NCBI RefSeq assembly: GCF_002022445.1 | Contig: NZ_MUYE01000001.1 | Location: forward strand, 1,557,501-1,621,500 | Direction of reading: 5' to 3' | DNA length: 64,000 bases | From: Bartonella sp. AR 15-3 | GTDB taxonomy: Bacteria; Pseudomonadota; Alphaproteobacteria; Rhizobiales; Rhizobiaceae | In this document: positions 40,501 to 50,295 of the stretch, in pieces | Layout of the letters: each line of letters starts with the position of its first letter | Position numbering within the stretch: position 1 is the stretch's first letter | Notes under the pieces: generated by a model | Databases searched by the model: none | Told to the model about the DNA's origin: nothing | What the model saw: only the letters and a program-made list of their open reading frames with translations | Made by a program: the position numbers and the translations under genes

Positions 40501-43500
40501 GTCAGGATAGATAAGTGGTGTTATATATTTTTGATAAGTGATAGCTTCTTTAGGGCTGATATTGTTGTGATACAGTGAAACTTGTGAATGTATCCATGCC
40601 TTTGATAATTCTTTTTGGAACATATGAGGTTGTCGATAATGCTCAATATAGTTTTGTAGTGTTTTTTTTGAATCGGCAGCAAAAGTCCAAAAAATAAGTT
40701 CTGCTTTTTCATATGCTGGAATTTTTACACTACAACGGATTGAAATAATCGGATCAAGAACACACCCTTGATTACCCTTGAAACGAGTATTTTTATCAAA
40801 GGCAATTGGGTGATGAATAGATCGACCACGGCCAATAAAAATGCGACGATCAGTTTCTGCTTCTGCTTCTGGAATAATTCCTGATGGATCAGTAACAAAA
40901 TGGGCGACATGAATATTAGGATCGTGAGGAGAACGTTTACGTCTTTTAGCTAAAATTGTCCCACCTGAATCAAGAATTTCTGTTTCTATGAACATCCGCG
41001 AAAAAACAGGATGAGCATGATCATCATCCATTGTTGCGAGTGCTAACTCAGCATAAGAAGTTATTTCAATTATTCGGTCTTTGTTAGTTGTATTCATTAA
41101 CTGTATACGTCGACCTTCACCAGCACCTTCAGAAGCAACAAGGCATTCAAGTATTGATTTCAAGCCATCAACGGTTTTTGTATATTCAGCTTTTTCATCT
41201 GTAAAAGTACTAACCACTTCTTCTTCGGCTATACGTGTCGGTTCACTAGTGATAGACCACCAGGATTTATTATATGTATCTTGGACAAAGAAAAAAGTTC
41301 CTTGTTGATCTTCTGATACATCAGGAATAAAACGCGTGATAGCATAATTATGCCAACGGCTATAACCAGAACCATTTGCCGTCGTCATTATAGAATAACA
41401 ACCATTCGATAGAAGTAAGGTTGCTCTAGGTTTAAAAAGGGGATTTGTAATAATGCGTACAGAGGTATCATCAAAACCTCTAGAGCTATCGTGTATAGGA
41501 TTGTTCATTTTAGTATGAATGACAGGAATTTGTCGTGGCGCTCTTTCCTGTAATAAGAGTTGTACAGCTTTTATAATTGGATCACGATGAAAGCGATTGC
41601 GCATACGCCCTTCAAAAATAATATTATTAATGGCAAGAATTGACATGCCATGGTGATGTGCATAATAGTTACGCACGATAGCATATTTTTCTCCTTTTTG
41701 TACACGTGAAGGAGTAAAATCAATAGCATCATAATAACCGTATGTTCCTAAAGCACCAAGATTACGCAGATGTTTTAGATTAGCGGTAGATTGAGTTGGC
41801 ATATATTGTGCAGCTAAAATACTAGCATAAGGGGCAATGACGGCATTGCGTGATAAGCCACGTTGAAGCCCAAGACTTGGAACACCAAAATTAGAATATT
41901 GATAATTCATTAAGTGGTCACGAGTATTAAATGCAGCTTCTGAAATACCCCATGGTAATCCTCGTTTGCGTGCATATTGTATTTGATGGCGAATAATGAG
42001 CCGATTTGTTTGATCAAGTATGGATCCTAAGGGTTCACGCATAACGAGGGAAGGCATAAGATATTCAAACATGGATCCTGACCATGATAATAAAGCACTT
42101 TTCCAACCAATTGGGATAAGTAATCGGCCAAGACGAAACCAATGTTTGAATTTAATATCGCCCTTAGCGATAGCAAAGAAGCTTGAGAGACGTGCTTCTG
42201 AAGCTAAAAGATCATAGCAGCTTTCATCAAGTTTATTTTCCTGTACGCGATAGCCAATAGATAAAAGTTGGCGTTCAGTCTGTTCTAAAAAATCAAATTT
42301 CATATCGAAAGCTATTTGTCGAGCTTTTTCAGATAAAGTATTTAATTCTTTGCATAATTCTTTAATATCATAGTCATTGGTAATATCATGGTTATGTGCT
42401 TCACAGGTTTCTACCAGGAATTTAGCCCAAGATAATATATGAGCAGATTCTTTTGTTTGGATTATTTTATCCAGTCTATTGGTTAAATGTACAATGTTAC
42501 GAGCAGTAATCGAAAGACGAGAGATATTTATAACGGCTGCTGGTTTTGCTTTGAGTTTACTAACAGAGTGATGAAAATTAGCAATATGCTCTTTGATCTG
42601 TTGACGAAATGGATGAGGAAATTTGAGATTGTCAGGAATTTCTTTTAAGATTTCTTCAATAATATTACTGATATCTAATAAACCATCTAGATCGCTTTGT
42701 AAAAAAGTGTCAGGAGTTTCAGCCCATTCGCTTAAAGCAGAAGACAGAGTTATTAAATGGCCAGCAAGATTGCCTGAATCAACTGTTGAAATATAAGTTG
42801 GTAGAAGAGGCTTAAGTGTATCTGTTTCATACCAATTATAAAGATGGCCTCGAAACTTTTCCATTTTTTCAAGGGTACTTAATGTGCATTTAATTCGCGT
42901 AATGGCATCTTCAAAGCTAATCCAACCAAAATCACGTGCGGCAATAACAGAAAGTAAATACACTCCAATATTGGTGGGTGATGTGCGCTGTGCAACAAGA
43001 GGTTCAGGTTCTTCTTGAAAATTATCAGGTGGCAAATAATTATTTTGTGCGTTAACAAAGGTTGCGTAATAAAGCCATGTTCGTCGTGCAATGCACCTTA
43101 GTATTTTTTTATCTGTGGAGGATATATCAAGAACATCTTGAAATGTTGTTGGTTTGCTGACAATCCATGCAATCAGTGGTGAGAAAAACCATAGAAGCCC
43201 AAAGGGTAAAGCAATCAATATTGTTGAATTATGAAAAAATAGAGGTAATCCTATAGCAATAATACCAATAAATACTGCTGGCCACATAGTGATGATATAG
43301 AAGCTTAAACTGCTAGGAATTAATTTCGTTGCAGCTGAAGTCTTCCATTCAAGAAGATACTGTTTTGAGATCATCATGCGGTAGAGTGCGCGGATGATTG
43401 CATCAGCCGTAAAATAAGCTGAATGGGCTATAAATGTAATTTTAAGAAATATTTCTAATATCGTGGAGGAAATACTACTTGAAATTAAGTGCAACTGTCC

Positions 43501-46089
43501 ACGTAAAGAGTAATCACTATTGGAGGAAATAAACGTACGAAAGACACCTAAAATTTGCGCAATGAAAGGACTAAAAAGCAGAAATATTTGCCAAACAATT
43601 GCTATCTTTAACGGTAAAAAAGACCATCCTACTATTGCTGCAATAAGCCACATGAGTGGTGTGAGAGAACGACGCAAATTGTCTTGCATTTTCCAGCGTG
43701 TTGTGAGACTTATGGTATGGTGGTTTAAAAGATAAGGCAATAACTGCCAGTCACCACGGACCCAACGGTGATGGCGAATGACATCAACGTTATAGGCCGT
43801 TGGATAATCTTCAATGATTTCTACATCGCTTACAAGCGCAGCGCGTGCATAGCTTCCTTCCAAAAGGTCATGACTGAGGACAGTATTTTCTTTGATTTTG
43901 TTTTTCAGTGCTTGTTCAAAGGCATCGATATTATAAAGCCCTTTTCCGGTAAAAGTTCCTTCTCCCAAAAGATCTTGATAGGTGTCAGATACAGCAAAGA
44001 CATAAGGATCAATTCCACGATTGGTAGAGAAAATTTGTTGCAAAATGGATGTTTTTTCTTCTGCTGTGAGAGGAGCTGTAATACGGGGTTGTAAAATACT
44101 GTAGCCTTTTACAACCACTCCATTTTTTTCAGAAAAAATGGGGCAATTAAGTGGATGGTTAAGCTTACCAACAAGTTTAGTGACACTTTCAGGCGTTAGA
44201 CGTGTGTCTGAATCTAAAGTCATAACAAAACGACAATCCATAGGAAGGTGCGGATCTGGAGCGTAAAAACTCGTATTTTCATTTCCTCGGAGTAAGAGAT
44301 TGAGTTCATGAAGTTTCCCACGCTTGCGCTCCCATCCCATCCAGCATTTTTCATGAGCGTTATAAAGACGTCGACGGTGAAGAAGAAAAAATAGGGGGAT
44401 GCTATCACGCTTATAACGTTGATTCAGCTGAGCAATACCCTTTTGTGCATGGTGTAACAGATCAAGGTCATTTTGTGTTTCTTCAAATGGAGCATCTGCC
44501 CAGTCTGTGATAAGAGCAAAATGAATGGCACCTTGAGGATTAGAAAGGTAGTGCACTTCAAGATTACGTATTTGTTCATCGATATCATGACGTGATGTGA
44601 TTAAAGTGGGGACAACAACCATTGTGCGTGCATCTTCGGGAATACCTGCTTTATATTCATAACCAATGAGCTGTTTTGGTAGAACAAACCATGAAACAAC
44701 AGTGTTAAAAAAAGCAAAAGCAGTATCCATAGTAGGAAAAAGTGCCAGTGCAGTGAAAAGGAGTGTCATTAATGGTGTCAGGCCAGATGTTTGTAATGAG
44801 GTATAGATCGCGAACAAAAGAACGAGCATTAAAAGAGAGACAGGAATGGCAATGGTTCCTATTTTAAAACGGTAATAGGTTTGTATCCATTTTGTCAGAA
44901 ATGATGGATTGTATCCGCAAGCTTCTTCAAAAATAGAACGCCCATCATCAACAAGGTACCATCCAACAGAAAGATTATTTTTACAAGTAACATCTTGAGA
45001 GCAGGTTTTTGCCATCTCTACAGCTTTACACGCAATTTCTAATTCACTAAGAGGTGAGCGATGGGCGATTTTTTCGATGACTTGTCGATAAGCATTACGT
45101 GAATGAGAATCAATTTCAGAAAAATCACTATTTTTACGCAGGATCAAGTCTACACAACTTACTGTTTCAAACCATTCCGTCCAATCAACGTCATCAATAG
45201 TTTTGAGAGCACGAATAATATTGCTCATGGTTATACCATCTGTTGTTTGACGAGTATGTTCATCAGCTGTTATCATTTCTGGACTACTGCCATGAAGATA
45301 CAACTGTTCTTCAAGCCAGGTTAATGCTGTTGTTGAATTAACAGATGCACCTCGCAGGCGATAAAATAAATGAGCTGAAAAAATCGAATGAGAGGTTAGT
45401 TTTTTATAAAGGATGAGAATATTTAATTGAGTTTCATTTTTTGCAAGGGCAATTTTATCGGCTACTTGATTAGCAAGAGAACGCATATACCGTGTTTGTT
45501 CGATACGCAATGAAAGACGGCAGATATTTTCAATTAATATCATACGAACAACAAAAGGGAGAGCCCACAATTCACTAATTTTTAGAGTACAAACTTTTTG
45601 AAAACCATTAACCATTGCTGTTAGTGTTTCTTGTGAAAACCTGCTATCTGTATGGGCAACATAAAGCCAGGCTAAAGCAAAAATACGTGGAATTTCTTTA
45701 TTTTGTTCGTAAAGGGGGAGTTGCTTGATGAAAGATTTAGAAAAATTGCACCGTAGCTGCTGTATAGTTTTATCAATAGTATAATGATTATCAATAAGCC
45801 ACTGGGCGGATGGTGCAATTGTTTCATTATTACGTGCGGCAATATCGTTGATGTGAAAGACATGGAGAATAAGTTTAGCATTTTTAATTAATCGTTTGCG
45901 AAAATCATTTTCTTCTTCTTTATATTCAGGAAGCAAGATTTCTTGGCCGGAGGCTATATTATATCCTAACTTATAAAGCTCTTCTTGTGATTTATTAGTT
46001 GAGCGAATAGGAAAGCTAATTTCATCGAGATAATGAATTTTTGTCTTTTGGGAAGAAAACCACTTCATGCGATGTAATCGGGGTACCAT
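37516..46089 (-). CDS. ndvB: Cyclic beta-1,2-glucan synthase
   Basis: A giant inner-membrane enzyme of 2857 residues that starts, elongates and closes periplasmic cyclic beta-1,2-glucan from UDP-glucose (ChvB/NdvB/Cgs family; usual length about 2800-2870). Visible parts: N-terminal domain; several membrane helices around 405-475 and 805-1000; a GT84 glycosyltransferase between them with DSDTRL near residue 625 and HRWVRGDWQL near 774; and a C-terminal GH94 phosphorylase-like region with GGDWNDGMN near 2541 that sets ring size. No frameshift in 8.6 kb, so it is under selection. In Brucella the product is a virulence factor. An exporter (ndvA/chvA) is not in this window. Confidence 0.96.
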   Translation of the reverse strand: MVPRLHRMKWFSSQKTKIHYLDEISFPIRSTNKSQEELYKLGYNIASGQEILLPEYKEEENDFRKRLIKNAKLILHVFHINDIAARNNETIAPSAQWLIDNHYTIDKTIQQLRCNFSKSFIKQLPLYEQNKEIPRIFALAWLYVAHTDSRFSQETLTAMVNGFQKVCTLKISELWALPFVVRMILIENICRLSLRIEQTRYMRSLANQVADKIALAKNETQLNILILYKKLTSHSIFSAHLFYRLRGASVNSTTALTWLEEQLYLHGSSPEMITADEHTRQTTDGITMSNIIRALKTIDDVDWTEWFETVSCVDLILRKNSDFSEIDSHSRNAYRQVIEKIAHRSPLSELEIACKAVEMAKTCSQDVTCKNNLSVGWYLVDDGRSIFEEACGYNPSFLTKWIQTYYRFKIGTIAIPVSLLMLVLLFAIYTSLQTSGLTPLMTLLFTALALFPTMDTAFAFFNTVVSWFVLPKQLIGYEYKAGIPEDARTMVVVPTLITSRHDIDEQIRNLEVHYLSNPQGAIHFALITDWADAPFEETQNDLDLLHHAQKGIAQLNQRYKRDSIPLFFLLHRRRLYNAHEKCWMGWERKRGKLHELNLLLRGNENTSFYAPDPHLPMDCRFVMTLDSDTRLTPESVTKLVGKLNHPLNCPIFSEKNGVVVKGYSILQPRITAPLTAEEKTSILQQIFSTNRGIDPYVFAVSDTYQDLLGEGTFTGKGLYNIDAFEQALKNKIKENTVLSHDLLEGSYARAALVSDVEIIEDYPTAYNVDVIRHHRWVRGDWQLLPYLLNHHTISLTTRWKMQDNLRRSLTPLMWLIAAIVGWSFLPLKIAIVWQIFLLFSPFIAQILGVFRTFISSNSDYSLRGQLHLISSSISSTILEIFLKITFIAHSAYFTADAIIRALYRMMISKQYLLEWKTSAATKLIPSSLSFYIITMWPAVFIGIIAIGLPLFFHNSTILIALPFGLLWFFSPLIAWIVSKPTTFQDVLDISSTDKKILRCIARRTWLYYATFVNAQNNYLPPDNFQEEPEPLVAQRTSPTNIGVYLLSVIAARDFGWISFEDAITRIKCTLSTLEKMEKFRGHLYNWYETDTLKPLLPTYISTVDSGNLAGHLITLSSALSEWAETPDTFLQSDLDGLLDISNIIEEILKEIPDNLKFPHPFRQQIKEHIANFHHSVSKLKAKPAAVINISRLSITARNIVHLTNRLDKIIQTKESAHILSWAKFLVETCEAHNHDITNDYDIKELCKELNTLSEKARQIAFDMKFDFLEQTERQLLSIGYRVQENKLDESCYDLLASEARLSSFFAIAKGDIKFKHWFRLGRLLIPIGWKSALLSWSGSMFEYLMPSLVMREPLGSILDQTNRLIIRHQIQYARKRGLPWGISEAAFNTRDHLMNYQYSNFGVPSLGLQRGLSRNAVIAPYASILAAQYMPTQSTANLKHLRNLGALGTYGYYDAIDFTPSRVQKGEKYAIVRNYYAHHHGMSILAINNIIFEGRMRNRFHRDPIIKAVQLLLQERAPRQIPVIHTKMNNPIHDSSRGFDDTSVRIITNPLFKPRATLLLSNGCYSIMTTANGSGYSRWHNYAITRFIPDVSEDQQGTFFFVQDTYNKSWWSITSEPTRIAEEEVVSTFTDEKAEYTKTVDGLKSILECLVASEGAGEGRRIQLMNTTNKDRIIEITSYAELALATMDDDHAHPVFSRMFIETEILDSGGTILAKRRKRSPHDPNIHVAHFVTDPSGIIPEAEAETDRRIFIGRGRSIHHPIAFDKNTRFKGNQGCVLDPIISIRCSVKIPAYEKAELIFWTFAADSKKTLQNYIEHYRQPHMFQKELSKAWIHSQVSLYHNNISPKEAITYQKYITPLIYPDRIWRLPPEILAKTLGKQSDLWPMSISGNYPIFLLRIDNETDITVLSELLKAYEYWRMRGLIADIVILNEQTFSYLQDTQRAIEWTCESYRHRTKEMNKQHHIFTLQRDQISEQSFKTLLASARIILHAQNGSLSEQLKRIENIDSDLMIRNHSQEPNHKLNYKKHNKRTQKKTQTKPNLFASIALIDQQKTSSFPIPSEDLRYWNGYGGFNQNNHYVVRLNGCQTTPHPWINIIANHSFGFHVSAEGALFTWANNSRDYQLTPWSNDPVTNRPGEALYLVDRLSLKCFSPVSAVECDDNVIYEACHGFGFSTFKSTHSDIALELTHTLNGEKPIRFSRLIIKNEGKKPRSLRLYNYAEWVLGNIRTQYAPFIIPHYDPKRGAHFIQNPYHIEKSQQVTFLSASEMPTSFTTDRTEFIGITGTIQHPQAIREAEALSNTVDPGCNPCSVLAYDIDLQPGQTKEIIFYLGNAENIQKAEKLLDQVYKNDFKILLAQQKQKWNDFVSPLQVKTPDPSFDIMVNHWLPYQVYTCRLMARSAFYQSSGAFGFRDQLQDSLSLLLLEPQLAREYLLNAAAHQFPEGDVQHWWLPDTNAGVRTLISDDIVWLAYGTALYVQTTGETEFLDTLVPFIEGPLLTTEQQDAYFQPTQSSNITTLYEHCALALDLAIKRCGPHNLPLILGGDWNDGMNLVGIKGKGESIWLGWFLGTALQAFIPLAKNRNDRSRVKAWSAYLKRLIKALEEKGWDGAWYRRGYFDDTTPFGSKINDECQIDAIAQSWAVISKMASSNRQKQAMTSLLDHLYDEKTGLIRLFWPPFNESALEPGYIKGYPPGVRENGGQYTHGAIWSILALAEIGEEDKAYTLFSRINPINHGQNPEVYRVEPYVTAADIYTVEPYRGQGGWTWYTGSAGWLYRAATQTILGVHLQTGKLFLRPHLPSFWSEYEAKMKFHNAVYKIKIRRGNKNMISINGKEYNKIDKGIKLKKIGKHEIIYTLES

Positions 46090-46260
46090 AATGTTCTATT
46101 GTCATTCGATGATGTGTTATTTACTCAATAGCCTGTTGGTATTTTATCTCAATAAGTGAACACTTTATTTCATTAAAAATAAGTTTTTGTTTTTATTATA
46201 AGTTTTTAAATTTTTTGTAGAAAAAATAAAGGGTTAAAAGAGAATTCCTAATGGAGAATA

Positions 46261-46292
46261 AAAGGCCACTATATAATTAGTGGCCTTTTGTT
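46261..46292 (-). terminator. Rho-independent terminator downstream of rpsA
   Basis: AAAGGCCACTA (46261-46271) and TAGTGGCCTTT (46278-46288) form a perfect 11-bp stem with a 6-base loop, with T-runs on both sides so it can act in either direction. It lies 7 bases after the rpsA stop on the minus strand. Confidence 0.88.
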
Positions 46293-46298
46293 TTATGG

Positions 46299-47999
46299 TT
46301 AATCTTGTTCTTGCTTTTTTAAAGCTGCACCAAGAATATCACCAAGAGAAGCTCCTGAATCTGTAGAGCCATATTGAGCAACAGCTTCTTTTTCTTCTGC
46401 GATTTCTAAGGCTTTGATCGATACTGAAAGCTTACGGGTTTTTTTATCAAATGCGGTCACTTGAGCATCAACTTTTTGTCCAATAGCAAAACGCTCAGGA
46501 CGTTGCTCATCGCGATCACGTGCCAAGTCAGTACGGCGGATGGTGATTTCAAGATCGTGTTCAATAAGTTTCACATCAATGCCATTTTCATTGATACCTA
46601 TTACTTCACATGTAACAATGGCACCTTTACGTAATTCGCCAGATGCTACTGCTTCTTTCATTTTGTCACTGGAAAGTTGTTTAATTCCTAAAGAAATACG
46701 TTCTTTTTCAACATCAACATCAAGAACAACAGCTCGAACGGTATCACCTTTATTATACATATCAATAACTTGTTCACCAGGGCGATTCCAATCAAGATCA
46801 GAAAGATGAACCATACCATCGACATCACCTTCAAGACCAATGAAAAGACCAAATTCTGTTTTGTTTTTAATTTCGCCTGTAATTTGTGAATTCACAGGGA
46901 ATTTATTTGCAAAAGCTACCCATGGATTTTCAGATGTTTGCTTTAAACCAAGAGAAATACGGCGTTTAGAAGAATCAATTTCAAGAATAACAACTTCTAC
47001 TTTTTGTGATATAGAAAGAAGTTTTCCAGGATGTATATTCTTTTTTGTCCAACTCATTTCAGAAACATGGATTAACCCTTCGATTCCTGGTTCGATTTCA
47101 ACAAAACCACCGTAATCAGTGATGTTTGTAACAGCACCAGTAATTTTTTTACCAACTGGATATTTAGTATTAATATTATTCCATGGATCGTTTTCAAGTT
47201 GTTTCATTCCAAGCGAAATACGATGGGTGTCTTGATTTATACGAATGATCTGGACTTTAATAGTCTGACCAATTGTTAAAATTTCAGATGGATGGTTAAT
47301 ACGCCGCCATGCAATATCAGTAACATGTAGAAGGCCATCAATACCACCAAGATCAACAAATGCCCCATAATCTGTTATATTTTTGACGATACCCTCAACA
47401 ATTTGGTTTTCTTCAAGATTTTGAACAATTTCTGAGCGCTGTTCAGCACGACTTTCTTCTAAAACAGCGCGACGTGAGACAACAATATTACCACGACGAC
47501 GATCCATTTTTAAAATTTCAAAAAGTTGTGAATTGTGCATTAAAGGTGCAACATCGCGAATAGGCCGAATATCAACTTGACTGCGAGGCAAGAAAGCAAC
47601 AGCACCGTCGAGATCGACCGTAAAACCACCTTTGACTTGACTAAAGATGATGCCTTCTATTCGTGTTCCAGCATTGAATTTTTCTTCAAGACGAATCCAG
47701 CTTTCTTCACGACGTGCTTTTTCGCGTGATAACACAATTTCACCTAGCGCATTTTCAATACGTTCAATGTAAACTTCAACTTCATCACCGATTTGCAAGG
47801 AACCATCTTTACCTTTGCTGCCAAATTCCTTAAGTGGGATACGTCCTTCTACTTTAAGACCAGCATCAATAATGGCCATATCTTTCTCGATTGCAATGAT
47901 GCGGCCTTTAACAACAGACCCTTCGTTAAGATCATTCGTTTGAAATGATTCCATTAAAAGGGTTTCAAAATCTGCTGTTGTGGGATTGTATTGTGACAT
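46299..47999 (-). CDS. rpsA: 30S ribosomal protein S1
   Basis: A 566-residue protein with six S1 RNA-binding repeats (repeat hallmarks: GAFVDLGGIDGLLHVTDIAW, GGFVEIEPGIEGLIHVSEMSW, FGLFIGLEGDVDGMVHLSDLDW). It docks mRNA on the 30S subunit. Start ATG 47999 (MSQYNPTTADFETLL) has AGGAG eight bases upstream; the longer frame is unsupported. It follows cmk on the same strand, the standard cmk-rpsA order in proteobacteria. Confidence 0.97.
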   Translation of the reverse strand: MSQYNPTTADFETLLMESFQTNDLNEGSVVKGRIIAIEKDMAIIDAGLKVEGRIPLKEFGSKGKDGSLQIGDEVEVYIERIENALGEIVLSREKARREESWIRLEEKFNAGTRIEGIIFSQVKGGFTVDLDGAVAFLPRSQVDIRPIRDVAPLMHNSQLFEILKMDRRRGNIVVSRRAVLEESRAEQRSEIVQNLEENQIVEGIVKNITDYGAFVDLGGIDGLLHVTDIAWRRINHPSEILTIGQTIKVQIIRINQDTHRISLGMKQLENDPWNNINTKYPVGKKITGAVTNITDYGGFVEIEPGIEGLIHVSEMSWTKKNIHPGKLLSISQKVEVVILEIDSSKRRISLGLKQTSENPWVAFANKFPVNSQITGEIKNKTEFGLFIGLEGDVDGMVHLSDLDWNRPGEQVIDMYNKGDTVRAVVLDVDVEKERISLGIKQLSSDKMKEAVASGELRKGAIVTCEVIGINENGIDVKLIEHDLEITIRRTDLARDRDEQRPERFAIGQKVDAQVTAFDKKTRKLSVSIKALEIAEEKEAVAQYGSTDSGASLGDILGAALKKQEQD

Positions 48000-48138
48000 G
48001 AGAACTCCTGATATATACCTTATGTTGCATGTTACCAAAGGTATAAGCGCTAGGTTAGTGTTGATATGAGGTAAATCCATACCTTCCCTCTTTTAATAAA
48101 GAAAGATAAGCGCTAGGTTGGAAATCACCTTGATGATT

Positions 48139-48786
48139 TTATTTAACTGCATGGCTTTTTATAAGAGGATCAATAAAGGCGCAAGCAGCTTTCAATGCTT
48201 CTTTTATACTCAATTCTGACGTATCAAGCAAGTGGGCGTTTTTAGCTGGTTTTAAAGGATTGTATTTTCGAGTCATATCACGTCTGTCACGTTGTTCAAG
48301 ATTGGCCAAAATTTCATGATAATTTGCTTGTCTTCCTTTTTTTAAACTTTCTTGGCATCGGCGTTTTGCGCGTGTTTGAACATTTGCTAAGATATAAAAT
48401 TTTATATCTGCATGAGGACAGACGACAGTACCAATATCGCGGCCATCAAGCACGCTCCCCGGTAATCTTTTGGAAAAATCACGTTGTTTAGCAACAAGAA
48501 TTTCACGTACAGCTGGTATAGTCGCTATTTTTGATGCGGCTTCGCTAATATCAAGAGAACGGAGAAGGATTGGATCTAAAGCATTAAGATCAAGTTCTTT
48601 AGCATATGCAACAGCATTTATGTGATCATCTAGAGGCAAATTTCGTTTTAAAAGCGAATAAGCAACATTGCGGTAAGTTAGACCAGTATCTAAATGGTGA
48701 AGATGATAATAGGCCGCAATTTGGTTTGCCAAAGTTCCTTTTCCAGACGCTGCAAGGCCATCGATTGCAATAATAAAAGGTTTCAA
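48139..48786 (-). CDS. cmk: Cytidylate kinase
   Basis: Phosphorylates CMP/dCMP, 215 residues. P-loop GLAASGKGT is at residues 10-18, with the CMP-binding LDTGLTYRNVA and the DGRDIGTVVCPHAD segment. The start is most likely TTG 48786: it has GGAGG eight bases upstream and overlaps the aroA stop in TTGA, while the next upstream ATG would lie well inside aroA. Translation is probably coupled to aroA and the message continues to rpsA. Confidence 0.95.
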   Translation of the reverse strand: MKPFIIAIDGLAASGKGTLANQIAAYYHLHHLDTGLTYRNVAYSLLKRNLPLDDHINAVAYAKELDLNALDPILLRSLDISEAASKIATIPAVREILVAKQRDFSKRLPGSVLDGRDIGTVVCPHADIKFYILANVQTRAKRRCQESLKKGRQANYHEILANLEQRDRRDMTRKYNPLKPAKNAHLLDTSELSIKEALKAACAFIDPLIKSHAVK

Positions 48787-50111
48787 TAGATTCGACCTCC
48801 AAGTTGGTGCATTAAGGGAATAAATTCTGGACAACTGGTAGCAATTATCTGTTTATTATCAATAATAACAGGTTTTTCTGAGATTAGTCCAAAAACAAGA
48901 AAGCACATTGCGATTTGATGATCAAAGTATGTGGTAACGTGTCCACCTCCTGAACCTTTGATAGAATTTTTTCCATGAATAATAAGGAAACCCTTACCAC
49001 TTTCACAATGAATATGATTGATTTTTAATCCTTCGGCAAGTGCAGAAAGCCGATTTGATACTTTAAAACATGGTTCTTCAATTCCTGACATAATTGTTTT
49101 ACCTTTCGCAAAGGCTGCTGCTATTGCTAAAGCAGGATATTCATCAATCATTAACGGGACTCGTTCTTTTGGTACGGTCACACCTTTTAACTCTGATGAT
49201 TTAATTCGTATATCGACAATGTTTTCTAAATTTACTTTGCGTTGGTTTAGAAGTTCAATTTTAGCACCCATTTCCCATAATGTTTGGATGAATTCCATTC
49301 TAAAGTCGTTTATAAGAACATTTTCAAGTGTGATATCAGAATCTTCTACAAGAAGAGCTGCGATAATTGGAAAAGCTGCTAAAGATAGGTCACCTGGAAC
49401 ATTAATGATTTGTCCAATCAGATGTGGTTGACCCTTAAGAGAGGTGGAACGCGTACCTGTTTTATCTGTTTTTATATCAAGTTCAGCACCAAATGCTTGT
49501 AGCATTTTTTCTGTATGATCTCGTGTGGGAGTTGACTCAATAACAGTTGTAGTACCGGCAGTATTAAGACCGGCAAAAAGGATTGCTGATTTCACTTGAG
49601 TGGAAGCCATAGGTATACGATACCGAATCGGGTTAGCCATTTTGGGGCCGTAAAATGTTAAAGGTAAGCGATTACCACGAGTTGGTTCAATTTCAACTCC
49701 CATTAAACGCAACGGACTAAGGATATGCTCCATTGAAAGTTTAGAAAGTGAAGCATGGCCGAGAAAAGTGGTTTTTATATGATAAGAACTAACCAGTCCC
49801 ATGATCAGGTGAGCACTTGTTCCAGAATTGCCGAAATTTAAAGGTATTTGTGCTTGTAGTAAACAACCATTACCGGTTCCACGAATAATCCAAAGGTTAT
49901 TTTTCTTGTAACATTGCGCTCCCATAGCTTGCATGATGGTGGCTGTACGCAAAACATTATCACTTTCAAGAAGCCCATGAATATATGATTCTCCATGTGC
50001 CAGTCCTCCTAATATAAGTGCTCTGTGGGAGATTGATTTATCTCCTGGCATTTTGATTGTGCCAGAAAGATTGGTTGATTTTTTAGCAGTTGCTGGTATT
50101 GCTTTATACAT
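48783..50111 (-). CDS. aroA: 3-phosphoshikimate 1-carboxyvinyltransferase (EPSP synthase)
   Basis: Shikimate-pathway enzyme joining PEP to shikimate-3-phosphate; 442 residues from ATG 50111 (MYKAIPATAKKSTNLSG). Substrate-site motifs are present: MPGDKSISHRALILGGLA (about 22-39), LNFGNSGTSAHLIMG, and the RDHTEKML segment. The class II residues (NSGTSA with a following GL) are as in Agrobacterium/Rhizobium enzymes. An in-frame TTG 33 bases upstream is less likely. Overlaps cmk by 4 bases. Confidence 0.96.
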   Translation of the reverse strand: MYKAIPATAKKSTNLSGTIKMPGDKSISHRALILGGLAHGESYIHGLLESDNVLRTATIMQAMGAQCYKKNNLWIIRGTGNGCLLQAQIPLNFGNSGTSAHLIMGLVSSYHIKTTFLGHASLSKLSMEHILSPLRLMGVEIEPTRGNRLPLTFYGPKMANPIRYRIPMASTQVKSAILFAGLNTAGTTTVIESTPTRDHTEKMLQAFGAELDIKTDKTGTRSTSLKGQPHLIGQIINVPGDLSLAAFPIIAALLVEDSDITLENVLINDFRMEFIQTLWEMGAKIELLNQRKVNLENIVDIRIKSSELKGVTVPKERVPLMIDEYPALAIAAAFAKGKTIMSGIEEPCFKVSNRLSALAEGLKINHIHCESGKGFLIIHGKNSIKGSGGGHVTTYFDHQIAMCFLVFGLISEKPVIIDNKQIIATSCPEFIPLMHQLGGRIY

Positions 50112-50295
50112 CGAATCTTTATTTAATGAGACATGAGTTTTCAAGAATTAGATGCCCTTTATCATATGTTTTGATAAGCGTCATAAGAAAATTCGTGTGG
50201 AACTATGTATTTGTCTTTGACAAGTACGTTATTTTTTGCTTAAGCACCATGGAATTCGTTTTAATGCAATTTAACTAATCAAAGAGGCACGGTCT

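Noticed and set aside
49018-49431. 137-codon frame antisense to aroA
   Set aside because: Mirror of a conserved gene; composition follows the antisense of aroA.
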